NCBI GenBank assembly: GCA_964034945.1
Contig: OZ035962.1
Coordinates: 29,725,943 to 29,789,942 of the forward strand
Length of the DNA: 64,000 bases
Direction of reading: 5' to 3'
From: Chrysopilus asiliformis
Lineage: Eukaryota > Arthropoda > Insecta > Diptera > Rhagionidae
Below, in pieces: positions 9,881 to 20,618 of this stretch (position 1 is the first letter of the stretch; each line of letters opens with the position of its first letter). The position numbers were made by a program, and so were the translations under genes. The notes under the pieces are model-generated. The model ran no database searches. It was given only the letters and a program-made list of their open reading frames with translations, and was not told the origin of the DNA.

Positions 9881-10340
9881 CTAGCTGGCATACCCGTCGT
9901 TGCGCATTAAAGTTTTTTGCACAAGTTTTTTTTTGCTCCAAAAAACAAAGAAATAACATAAATACTTTTGAGAAAAAAATGTTTGTTTTCAGGACCTCCC
10001 GGTTCGAATTTTGAAATTCTAACGCCAATATTGTGATCAGCGGCCGCGAAAATCCCCTAAAGCCAGTTTTTTCGTGAAAAAATTAGAAAAAGGATATTTA
10101 CGTTATCTTTTCAGGACCTCGTCTCAAATTCTGAAATTTTAACACCAGATTCGTGATCAGCGAATGGGAAAAAGGATATTTGCAATATGTTTACAGGACC
10201 TTCCGTTTCGAATTTTGTAAATCCGTTTCTTACTGAACACTTATGAGGTAAGACGAATCTATGCGCAAAATTTCATGGCAATCTGTTTAGTGATTTGGGA
10301 GATACAGTGATGCGTATTTGGCTTTTATATACATAGACGA
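9881..10340 (-). mobile_element. Non-autonomous Helitron, relative of the one at 1166-1691
   Basis: On the minus strand it starts TCGTCTATGTATATAAAAGC after an A (10341) and ends GGTATGCCAGCTAG before a T (9880): an A|TC...CTAG|T layout. Its modules (AATTTGAGACGAGGTCC, CGAATCTGGTGTTAAAATTT) match the 122-bp modules of 1166-1691 with spacings near 120 and 84 bp. There is no coding capacity. Confidence 0.7.
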
Positions 10341-10508
10341 TTTTAGGCATGTTGTGTCTTTCTCCCCGAATGCCAGACCATGCCGAATTTTTGTCTTCTT
10401 GAACACTTTTCGACTAATTTCAAAACGTTACGAATTTTCTCACTCTTTCTAACACACCCACGCAAAACTATTGAGGATTCTAATCTAAAAGATATGGTCA
10501 GCCTAACT

Positions 10509-10961
10509 CCGTGGTTCCCAAACTTTTTCAGTTGACGCCCCCCTTGAACACTTATCAAACAGCTGACGCCCCCCCCCCCACCCTTTTTTTTTTGAACACC
10601 TGTCAAACCTCCGTGGTTCTATTCTAATATTTTGAGTTAAAAATCCACACACACATTTTTCCTGTCCATTTCAATTATTTATTTCCCTAGTTTCTACAAA
10701 AAAAAAAAAAAAACTGAAAAAATAGAAAATTAATGGGATGAGTGACACTGTTTTTCTTTCACTAAAATCTGAATATTAGGTCTGATGTTTGACAGAGCAC
10801 ACCGGAGATCGCTTTCCAGATTAAGTCTGCAACGCTGCTTTGTTTTTATTAGACAAGACGAGAACAATATCTTGAAATTTTAATTTCAAATTTCTTCATG
10901 ACTACCGTCCGTAGCTCTACGCCCTCCAAGGGGGGCGCGCCCCCTAGTTTGGGAACCACGG
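10509..10961. mobile_element. hAT-type MITE, 453 bp
   Basis: Inverted ends CCGTGGTTCCCAAACT and AGTTTGGGAACCACGG are flanked by the perfect 8-bp duplication GCCTAACT (10501-10508 and 10962-10969). An 8-bp duplication and GTGGTTCCCAAAC ends are typical of hAT elements. The C-rich run near 10565-10585 and the matching G/C block near 10920-10945 are its subterminal regions. No transposase. Confidence 0.85.
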
Positions 10962-10969
10962 GCCTAACT

Positions 10970-13474
10970 ATACAGAAATAGTATTTTTAATACGCGTGGC
11001 AACCGATTCAGAACCATTAGTAGACTTTGCAACCCTATTAAAAAGATCCTTTTTCTTCATTCTAGGTTTTTGAAAGCTCAGCTGAGAAGAAATTTCCTAA
11101 TTTAGCTCTAGACATATTGGCAAGTTTCCTAATTAGTCCAAAAACAAATGATTCTCACTTATATGAGATTTTTGATGGATTGTGCGTCAAAAATCGAAAT
11201 TTTTTCAGTTCTGATAGAGTTAAAAACGTCTTTGCACCTGTGAATTTTATTCACAGTCTGTGAAACCTTAAAACAATAAAGAAACAAAAAATCAGACTTT
11301 ACAATAAAACCTGGATGGCTAAAAGTGAAGGTTAACCCTTGACTGGCGACTATGACACAATAAATAATTACAAAAATATTTCTTACAGAGCGACACGCCG
11401 CTTGCAGACTTTGCAGGTGATTCATGCTGAGTTAATACTGGGAAGTTTTTAACCTTTATTTTTCGCTTAATAAAATAAGGAATGTAAAGAATAAAAACAT
11501 TCATTTGTCGCGGTAAAATACGGGCAAGTATCGCTCTAACAAACAACATAAACTTTATCAGTGTCGATCAGAGAGCATAGAGACATAACAGGTGGAAAAT
11601 ATGCTGCCTTATGGGTAAATGGAAAAAAAGTCAATCCAAACTAAACTGAAGCGTTGCGAAGAAGGAATACCTAGACGTGTTTATAAATTGTATAAAATGA
11701 AGTAAATGTCGGTCAGAGGAGTTAACAATTTATGGTGCTGTATTGTACTGACTCGAGATATAATGTAGAAAAAACAAATCTGAAATGAGGAAAAAACATA
11801 CAAAAAAAAATTTATGAGTTTGGGTCTAGTAAATATGACCCCAACCCAAAAGTAGCATAAAATGCTATACTCTTAGGCATTTGGGCATTCCAGTAGGTTT
11901 AGTTGAAAAATGCCTGGATACGCAAGAAAATATTAAGAAGTTGGGAAAGAAAACATTCAAGAAAAGTGATGAAGAAAATTCTTCTTAACGAAATTGAAAC
12001 GAATACGAATAAGAAGTTAAGAAGTCAGATATGTTGAAGGTTTATTACCATTCGCTTTCCAGATCCGCTACTTTTTATATTTAAGTGTCATAATAAACAT
12101 ACCAGAAATCCCGTATAGTTACTTTAGTTGGTTCATATTTATGCTGCTATACGGACTCAACTCGTTGAACGTAGAGCAAAGCGATATGATTTTAAGTTTA
12201 TCGAGTAAACAAATAGACGATCGTTTCGTTAAACATCATCAAAAAACTATAATGGCCTCTATCAGATAAATCTTCAAATTTATTTGACCCGTTTCATAGA
12301 TAATAATCACTCGTTAAACGTGTATTCTATACAAGATCATAAAAATACAGTACTGTCCTGGAAAAGAAAAAAAAAACTATAGATTGAAGATGATTTGTGT
12401 CCGATTTTTACCTTGGAAGAAACTGTATTTGTTGATTATGCTAGACACAATGAGGATATGGAAAAAAATATATAATAAGAATATTTATAAAAAATTCTGA
12501 AAAATGTCAGCAGGATTAAACAAATATGTACCAATTTTTGCTTTTACCTTTCGTTTCTAAAAATGACACAAAATTTATAACGCATGTTTCTATCCATTTT
12601 TGGTTTAAAATGACAAAACAGCACCAACATTTTTTTTATCGAAATTTTTCACATTTTAGGATTTTTATTGGTATTATTTTATTGTCGAAGAAAAAAATCA
12701 GCCAGGGTTTATATATAAATTTCCAGATACAATGTGGTCTTTATTTAAAAGGAGTTTTGCAAAAATCACATTTTCTACGTTTTTTGTAGTCCAGTTTTTC
12801 AGCATAATCATATTTTGGATTTATAATAAGAACTTCTTGTGCCAAATTTATAAAATCCCAAATTTTTGAAGAGCTTTCGAGAAATGTCCTATGAAAATCT
12901 AATAAAAATAATTTCAATAAATTATGCTTTCAAAAATGATGAGACAAAATCAACTGAAAGAATTGAAAAACACTCACTTAAAATATATATAAAAGAAAGA
13001 GACGGGGAGACACGGTTGCCTCGACAATTTTCATTCAGCTGAATGTATTAACGATGAACCTTTAAGAAAGAAACATTTTTTGTCCTCCCTCGACGTTTAT
13101 CTCTATTTGTTGACAATCCGCTGCCTAATTTGGCTTTATTACCGAAAAGTTTCGGATAAATCCTATTTATGCTCATAAAGTTAGGACTACGGACCCTTTG
13201 GGATGGGATCAGCGACGACACCCCATTCATGAAATGTTTCCATTGAGAAAAGGAAAAGCCACTGATTTCCTCATTTCTATTTCTCAGTCGTTGTAAACAA
13301 AACTGTTCATATAAGACGTAGCAGGACACGGCACCACTGATATCCGGTTACTCTAGGATGGATGGGTGGTTAAACTGGATGTGATCCTTTGAGTCCTGTT
13401 TGAGGACTTACTTACGACCATTACACACGCTTACATCGCCTTACAGAGTTATGATTTGTTCGGGGTCAAATGAA
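10970..13474. other. Unassigned stretch
   Basis: AT-rich. The minus-strand frame 13048-13329 (93 codons) has mixed composition rather than low complexity, but I recognise no domain in it and no family relative in the window. No other gene evidence. Confidence 0.35.
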
Positions 13475-13616
13475 ACAACCCAACAAACAATTTGTAACCG
13501 AGGTTATAAAAACAACCGGAAAGTAACATGGGTTACAAAAACAACCAATTTCTAACCGTTTCTTTTCAGTTATTTTGCAAACCGTTTTCTAATAACCCGA
13601 AATAAACCATTATTTA

Positions 13617-13796
13617 CTAACCAATTTTTAACCTGAGGTGCAAATACGTTATTCGGCAACCGTTTTGTAACTAACTCGTAATAAACTGTTAACTAACAGT
13701 TATTTACTAACGAATTTTTAATCTGAGGTGCAAATACGTTATTCGGCAACCGTTTTGTAACTAACTCGTAATAAACCGTTAACCAACCGTTATTTA
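13617..13796. repeat. 90-bp tandem repeat, two units
   Basis: ATTCGGCAACCGTTTTGTAA occurs at 13651 and 13741, and the surrounding ~90 bp are duplicated with few differences. Confidence 0.85.
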
Positions 13797-14673
13797 GTAG
13801 CGAAATTTTACCTTGAGTTGCAAGCAGGTGTTTTAGAAACCGTTTTCTAACTTCTACTAATCAGGTTTTGATGATTTTTGTTTCAGTAAAAACTGCCATT
13901 ATGTAGATCTCTACAATATCTACAAAACCCCGTCTTTCAATTCCATTTATTATTTATTTGACTTTAAAAGATTTTGGTGACGAGACTAGTTTTGTAGTAG
14001 TTCTCTAGAAGTTCTCTAGTTGTTAGCTAATTCCACCACCTGCAAGAGGAAATATCAAATGTGTTGAATAGGGTACGGGGCCGGTAATTGGGACCACTTT
14101 GATTTTTCCTATTATAAGTAAAATACTATGTCACATCTTGTTGTGATATTTTCAAAATTTTCATAATAATTTTTAAGGGCTGTGTGAAGTTGTGCTACTT
14201 TTACATTTGACCCTCGAAATTTTAGCGGCAAAAGAATTTTGGAAAAATCGAACTCTATATAATTTGGAAATGGAGCTTATCAAATTTTGGGAAAAATCTT
14301 TGTTTTTTGTAGTACATGCATACACAAATAAAGAATTGTTATCGGAGTTTTGTATGTGTGCAAAATTTCAATTCGAAAATGGTCGAGAAATTCAAATAAT
14401 TTTTTTATAAGATTCGACCCTAACAAATTTAGAAACAAAAAAAAAAAAATTAATTTTCCAATTAAATTATTTTACCATTTTAATAAGACGTTCCATTTTA
14501 GGTACCTTCACCTTATTCAATGGCGGCTAAAAAACTGAAAAATAATCTTTGTCGTCGCCTGCCACACGCACACATTACAAACATTTAGACAATTTGTTAT
14601 AGGAAAACTTTCCAAGATGGCTGTGTCTTGCCAATATAATTTTTCGAGTTTTGAAAACGCAATTAATTACATT

Positions 14674-14894
14674 GGGCCTTACCAATGACCCGTGACTAAC
14701 TTAGTAATAGCTTTTGGTGTGTGCGAAACGGGCTATTTGCTTGCTAATTTCGGTTCAAATCCTAGTTTTTATTGAAAAGTTTTAAATTCGCTGTCATAAA
14801 TGTGTGAAAACTTACTAGAATTAGCAAGCAAATAGCCCGTTTCGCACACACCAAAAGCTGTTACTAAGTTAGTCACGGGTCATTGGTAAGGCCC
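14674..14894. mobile_element. 221-bp MITE with long inverted repeats
   Basis: The ends GGGCCTTACCAATGACCCG and the exact reverse complement extend into arms of roughly 80 bp with very few mismatches (GTGTGTGCGAAACGGGC on both). ATT flanks both ends (14671-14673, 14895-14897), a possible 3-bp target duplication. Nearly the whole element can fold into one stem. Non-coding. Confidence 0.8.
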
Positions 14895-15565
14895 ATTATC
14901 TTTATTTTTTATCGACCTAGATAAAAGAAAAAACTATTTTTAGGGGACATATTTTAGTCTAAAAAGAATTCTGAGTAATTTTAAGTTACATTTTGTATGC
15001 CCATATTTCCAAATATTTTTAAAAATATGGTCATTTTTGCAAAATACTTCAGGCGGAATGTATTTTTTCGAGGTATCACTATCATATGCACCAAGAATGT
15101 TTACTCGTTTAAAGTTTTTGGTCAAAAATCATCAAATTTCAGTAATTTTATGTTACGTGTATATTATTCTAAATAAAATATTTCCATCTTGAAGTAAATA
15201 TTCAATGAAACCACATATAAACATATCGCCATTCAAACCTAATAAAATGTTCGTGTGAAAACATTCCCTCAACACACACTAAAAAAGCTGACTGAAAGAA
15301 AGATGAGTTCATTATAAATGAAAAGAGAGGGCAGGAATTGCCACGTAGAGTTACAAAATGGTTTTTCTATAACGTTAGCACAACGTTATCAGAAAACTGT
15401 TTTTTAACCATGGTTACAAAATAACGCGGCGTTTACGGTTGTGCAACCGTTCCTGTAGTGGTATTGCAACGTTATGCTAATCAATTTGTAACTTCATGTG
15501 TTACGCAACCAAGGTTACTAAACGGTTATTCAACCGGAATATAACCAGTTTTGGTTACTTGGGAA

Positions 15566-17647
15566 GCGTAATTTCAGCCTTTTCATATCACCCAACTTAC
15601 AGTTAACCGAGTAAATGGGAGAATATCCAGCCTAAATTTCTTTACAGGGCAATTTATCCAGCCTACATTTCTACAACATGAAAGCTATTTGTGAATAACT
15701 ATGATGTATAAGGAAGGATATTTGCTGGATCATTTCTACGAAACATAAATTTTTCGATATACCATATGTATTTGCTATATATATACGCGTATAGTACAAA
15801 GTTTAACAGTCAAAACGAAATGTTGTTCTGGTCTTTGCCGGGTTTCGTTGCTTTAAAAGTTTTCTTTCCGTTTTTTAGTGGTTCAACTTCAATATTCTTG
15901 GTTTATTCCACAACACAGTTTATTGTAAAAATGACGCTAAATATGGTTGGTAATAAAATTTAAAGTGATTTTACTTATAAACACTGAAATTATGGACTTT
16001 TGAAGTGCGATTATTGTGTTATTGGAGGATGATGGTGTTTTATTATGCTGAAAGTTAATCATATCGTACTTTGAGTCATTAACTTTGTGTTTAAATGGAT
16101 TTCTTGAAAAATATAATTTATTGCTCGTTATATTTTAAAAATTATTGCAAGTCCTGCTTGGTGTGTTGTTGCAACCATCCGTTAAGGTTCTTCAGTTTTT
16201 ACAGTTCAATGGACTAAAAAAATGCCTAAAATTTCATTCGGGACGGTAGAAAAATAAAAACAAAAAATTTTCTCGGCCGTTATTAAATAATTTTTTTTCT
16301 ACAGATCAGATATATTATATTTACAAAAACATTATAGGTATCTAAATTAAAGTGAATTTGTGGCAAAATCTGCTAAACATAAGAAAAAGTTACAATTAGC
16401 AGGGGGCAGAGTTAAATTTTGGAGGCAGGAGAAAGAAGTAATCCGATGGAATTTTGCTGTATGAAAGAGTTATGTGAACAACAAATTTACATCATCTTCC
16501 CGTAATTTTTCGTACCACAAATGTGTCCTAATTTTCCTACAATTTTTTCATACCAAACAAAAAATGATGTTTCAGAATGTTTTTTATTGAGATATCAGAA
16601 ACTTAAAATCCTTGGTCCATTAAAGTAGATTTAACATAATGGAGCCTTACTTTTATCTTTATCTAAATCCCTGGTTACTAAATCGCAAAGTAAAATCGTT
16701 GCATTTTTTATGAAGTCGGCACGAACAACAGATTTATGCAACAACAACGCAGAACAAGGCTGGTAAGGGGAGAAAAAAAGTAGAAATTAAATTGGAACAT
16801 AATGCCCTTTTTATCCAGATGAGTGAATCTTCCTCTGTCTCTCTATCCCGCTCATATGGGATAATGTTGGATAAACCATAGCTTAACTTACTCACAAAAG
16901 GGTCTTTCGATTTATTAGATAGGCCCCATATTGCATATACCTAAACGTGAAGAAGTATCCTTATCCAGTGTTACCCACCCACCGTGTTTCCTCGGTTCCA
17001 ATTGCTGTGTTCTCTTTTCCTGGTCCTGTTTTTGCGTGTGACCTTATGGTTTTGTTCCTTGTTTCATCTTCTTTTTTTTTGTTGGAACTTTTCTCGTGTT
17101 TTTTTCTTGTATTTTTCCAAACGTTCTGTGGAGATTCTCATGAATTTATGGGATTCGAGAACATGACGAACAAGAGAGTAATTATTGAAGAGTCGTTTTT
17201 TATCCACGAGAACATACAAAATAGGAACAAAAAAAATGTATCTCTTTGTACTTGGGCCGTATATAAATAAATTTCTGGACATAAAACAAGAGCCAGAAAA
17301 GAAATAAGGCAAAATATAAGCTTAAATGTTTTATTAAACCACGAGGGTCGTCTTTTGAGATTGTTTTCTACATCAATCTCATGTAATGGAGTCGTCAGCA
17401 AAATATTATGCGTTCAGGAAGCACAAGAAGGGTCAGATAAAGTTAGCCTCAATGATGATATTAAAGCATATTTTCTGATGGACAATTTTATCGACCAATA
17501 TAAAATGTATATAATATCGAAATACTGATAGAATATAGAAAAATCAAAGTATGCTTATACAAATACTACAAAAATCATTTCTCGAGTTATAGATTCAAAG
17601 GAATATAACAAAAAATATACATGTATCTATAAATATAATATCAGAAT
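15566..17647. other. Unassigned stretch
   Basis: AT-rich, no supported gene. 16381-16490 holds a decayed fragment of the B-type mini-me (AATCCGATGGAATTTTGCTGT). The 107-codon plus frame at 16947 is T-rich and shows no domain. Confidence 0.4.
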
Positions 17648-17887
17648 CTATAGTAAAATACTAAAATTCATATGATGGATCGGAATATTCGCGATGCTAT
17701 GATGATGATGGTGATGTCCATCATTGGCTGTATGATTTTTATCCATGCTATTATTTTGTGATGTGTGCACAGGACGAAGGACATTATCCATTGGTTTCAT
17801 GCATGATTTGGGAAATATTTCATCGCCTTTGCAATTGAAGGATGAAATGAATGCCTGCGGTGTAGATCCATTGGTATAAACAAACAT
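17648..17887 (-). other. His-rich open frame, possible exon, unproven
   Basis: A 79-codon frame on the minus strand with more protein-like composition than its surroundings and a run of six His near the C-terminus (DGHHHHHHSIANI), partly due to an ATG/ATC microsatellite. A TAA precedes the ATG directly. A possible splice acceptor (CACCGCAG) lies just inside, so this could be a terminal exon or chance. No family recognised. Confidence 0.2.
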
Positions 17888-19735
17888 TTATGGGAACGCA
17901 TTATTATTGGGGAAACCAAAAACCGATGAACCTCAAAATAACAATTCGATCGAGGGGTGGAAAATTCCCCAGTGCAATTTTTTGTTAACTTCGGATTATA
18001 TGAAAAGACAAATAAAGATTAATTTTAATAAAAAAGAATGCTTAAAATACTATGAAGTTTTAAAGACTTTTTTCTAGACAAATTTAGGATGGCAAAACAA
18101 GAAGGTTTTTGTCAACCCTAAAAGTTTAATAAAGGAAATCTTCAAATATTGTAGACTCTCGTTACATTGAACATACATTCCAATGGACGTCCCAAATCTC
18201 CCAATAACAACAAAAGGGCACATGGCATAATCTACAAAGTGAACAATGAAATTGAATTGAGTAGCTCGATACAGTGAACAATGAAATTCGAAAAGCCAAA
18301 AATTAGCATTACGTATTGCATTGATAAAAACTGTGTGTATTTTGCCTCGAAAAAAATTATTAGGATAACATGTCTCCATTCATCAGATTCCAAATGGGCC
18401 CCACTTGGAATATTCATAGTATAAATCACGAGTGAATTTTAGCGACTGCCACTTTTCGTATATATAGTACACATTTTTTCAATTTATTGTAAAAATCGAA
18501 TTATTGATTCTATCTCATTTTTCACTATGCCTTTTTATGGGTTCCAAATAAATAAATTTTGTTCAAAAGAATCTCGAAAATTGTTAAAAAAAAATACTTA
18601 GAGTGAAAAATGAAATTTATTTCAAAAGAAAATTCATGCGAAAATTAAAGTAATAGAAGAAACTACAATGTAAAATATTTTCCTAATAAAATATATAGAA
18701 ACTTCCCAAGAAGATCTCATCATTTCATTTTTTATATAAATGAAAAATTGCGTACAAATTATGGAAAAAATGCTGAATGTTGCAAATCTATATTTTGCGC
18801 GACAAGAATTTTATGTTAGCTATAAGAATGATCAGCATTCTTGGAGTTACTCGGAGAAAAGAAAGTGGCTGCAAACAACGTTCTCTGCCATTAAAAGACG
18901 TGCATAGAATTTACCTGAGGATCGTTTGAACTCAAAATCATACAATTTTAGGTCATAGAGAAAACTGGTGCACGAGAAACCTACTAGTAAACCAAACCCC
19001 AGATCTTAATTTGGTATCTTGGATTGGATTTTGGTTAAAAATGGTAAGGCACCTTCCTACTGAAGACCACAGCAGCAAAAAAACGCACGTCCGTAGTTAG
19101 ACACAGAATGACGCGACGAAACGTGCAACTGACGGCAAACAATAAGACCAAAGAATAATCACAGGCCCCTCACCTGAGTTAATCAAAATCACACTGCGGG
19201 TCAAAAAATCCCCTGAAGAGACAGTGAAGGGTGGAAAGGTGAAAAATTTGTGGTGGCCTAGGTTTATTTGTATATGAATCAGCAAAATTACTACGGCTGT
19301 GACTTGTCACATAGTATTTATTTATATTGATCTTGTGCTAGGAGAGAATCCCAGGCTCACACGTGAGGTTCAAAAAACGAAAGGTGCCTTTCCCTAAAGT
19401 CAACTGTTATGCAGAGGTTGTACTTCAATTATTGAGAGAGTAAAGTACGCGATGGTACGCAGGTCTCTTTAAGGTATTCACTGTAACTCCGGCTATAAAG
19501 TTTCTTAAGGAGGTGTTACAGAGTGTACACTTCAGAAGCATTTTCTTATTTTCATCAATGTGGCTTCTGAAAATTGAAGATTTTGATGGATTTTTTTGTT
19601 GTAATTTTCGAGATTTTTGGGGGATTTTTTTGGTGATACATCACATTTTTAGGGAGAGGAGATAGTGTGAAAGTTATGTTAACTCTCAAAACCAGGGATT
19701 ACATGGAGAAAAAAAAAATCGTAACGTTATTTCGC
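17888..19735. other. Unassigned stretch
   Basis: Nothing firm. The minus frame 18074-18379 (101 codons) lacks any motif. AAGGCACCTT near 19047 and AAGGTGCCTT near 19384 could be ends of an old element of ~350 bp with a less AT-rich interior, but this is weak. Confidence 0.35.
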
Positions 19736-19737
19736 TA

Positions 19738-20492
19738 CACTGTAGAAAATGGATTTGAATTTAAACCGAAAAATGGGGTAAAAACGGGGTAAATTTGCAA
19801 GAACGTCGTAAAATTTCGAAAAAAAATCAGAATTTAGCTCGCACACTATTTAAGTTGTAAAATCACCCAAAAAACATTAATCTTACACTAGAAATAGGGT
19901 AATTTTAAACCTTGCGTAAAATTTCGACCAATATTCGTATTTTTACTCTCATTTTGGTGTAAAAACACGCTCGCAGGGTATTTTTGCATTATTGTACGGA
20001 CAATTTAACCTTAACCTTATAATTCGCATAAGGTTTGTGGCATCGGAGTATAAATACTCAAATCGAGTTTTACTCTGCTAAAATCCTGTGTGGCGCCTGC
20101 CACATGGCAGACATGCCCGGTGAAAACATCCGCAAAAATAATATAATATTTTTGTTTTTGCAGACCGTATAAGCCGAGAAATTCCATTTTCGGTGTGATT
20201 TTAAACAAAAAATGTCGTAAAATTACACCTTTAAGACGCGGTTTTGCTACCAAATAGGAGGAAAATCACAACAAAAATGTGGTAATTTTAAACATCCATG
20301 TCGTAAAATTACACCCGTATTGTACTTTTACTTCTTATTTAGCTTAAAGTTCCCCCGTAAAAGAGGCTTTTGTACGCCACAAAATGAGTAAAAATGCATA
20401 GCTTTTAAGCCATTACGACTCGGTGTAATTTTACCCCTATTATCGTAGGAAAATGGTTTCCTACGATAATAGGGGTAAAATTTTCTAGAGTG
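19738..20492. mobile_element. TA-flanked MITE rich in GTAAAATTACACC words
   Basis: Ends CACTGTAGAAAAT and ATTTTCTAGAGTG are inverted with one mismatch and flanked by TA (19736-19737, 20493-20494). The interior repeats words such as GTAAAATT and TTACACC, and the right end carries a perfect hairpin. No coding region. TA flanks suggest a Tc1/mariner-type origin. Confidence 0.6.
20429..20480. repeat. Perfect 24-bp-arm hairpin
   Basis: Arms 20429-20452 and 20457-20480 are exact reverse complements (each holds CCTACGATAATAGGGG or its complement) around the 4-nt loop ATGG. It lies at the right end of the surrounding MITE. Confidence 0.9.
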
Positions 20493-20586
20493 TACATAAC
20501 TAAACTCAAATTTCATTTTATTATGTGATTCCGTTTTGTAATGATAAAAAATTTCATTTCATTATGTTATGATGGGTGATGAGAGT

Positions 20587-20618
20587 GAGGAGGGGAGGGG
20601 GGGGGGGGAGGGGGGGGG
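20587..20618. repeat. G-rich homopurine tract
   Basis: About 30 bases of almost pure G with a few A, potentially quadruplex-forming. Simple sequence, no gene. Confidence 0.9.

Larger units (their letters stand above)
13475..15565. mobile_element. Large element with AACCGTT-rich arms
   Basis: The left arm (13475-13860) and right arm (15340-15565) are both built from variants of AACCGTT / GTTATAACC / GTAAC words in opposite orientation. The outer ends read CCCAACAAACAA and, in reverse complement, CCCAAGTAACCAAAA. A 90-bp tandem repeat lies in the left arm. The middle is non-coding and carries the MITE at 14674-14894. I cannot define a target duplication, so the exact ends and superfamily are uncertain. 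Confidence 0.4.

Noticed and set aside
13048..13329. 93-codon minus frame as a gene
   Set aside because: No motif, paralogue or splice support; kept only as a note in the spacer entry.
14752..14762. GGTTCAAATCC, a tRNA B-box-like word
   Set aside because: It lies in the loop of a MITE; no A box, no cloverleaf and no tRNA-derived SINE layout around it.
16947..17270. 107-codon plus frame
   Set aside because: Mostly Phe/Leu/Ser from T-rich DNA, with overlapping frames on both strands and no domain.
20587..20618. Telomere-like or switch-like G tract
   Set aside because: Irregular poly-G/A with no repeating telomere unit.
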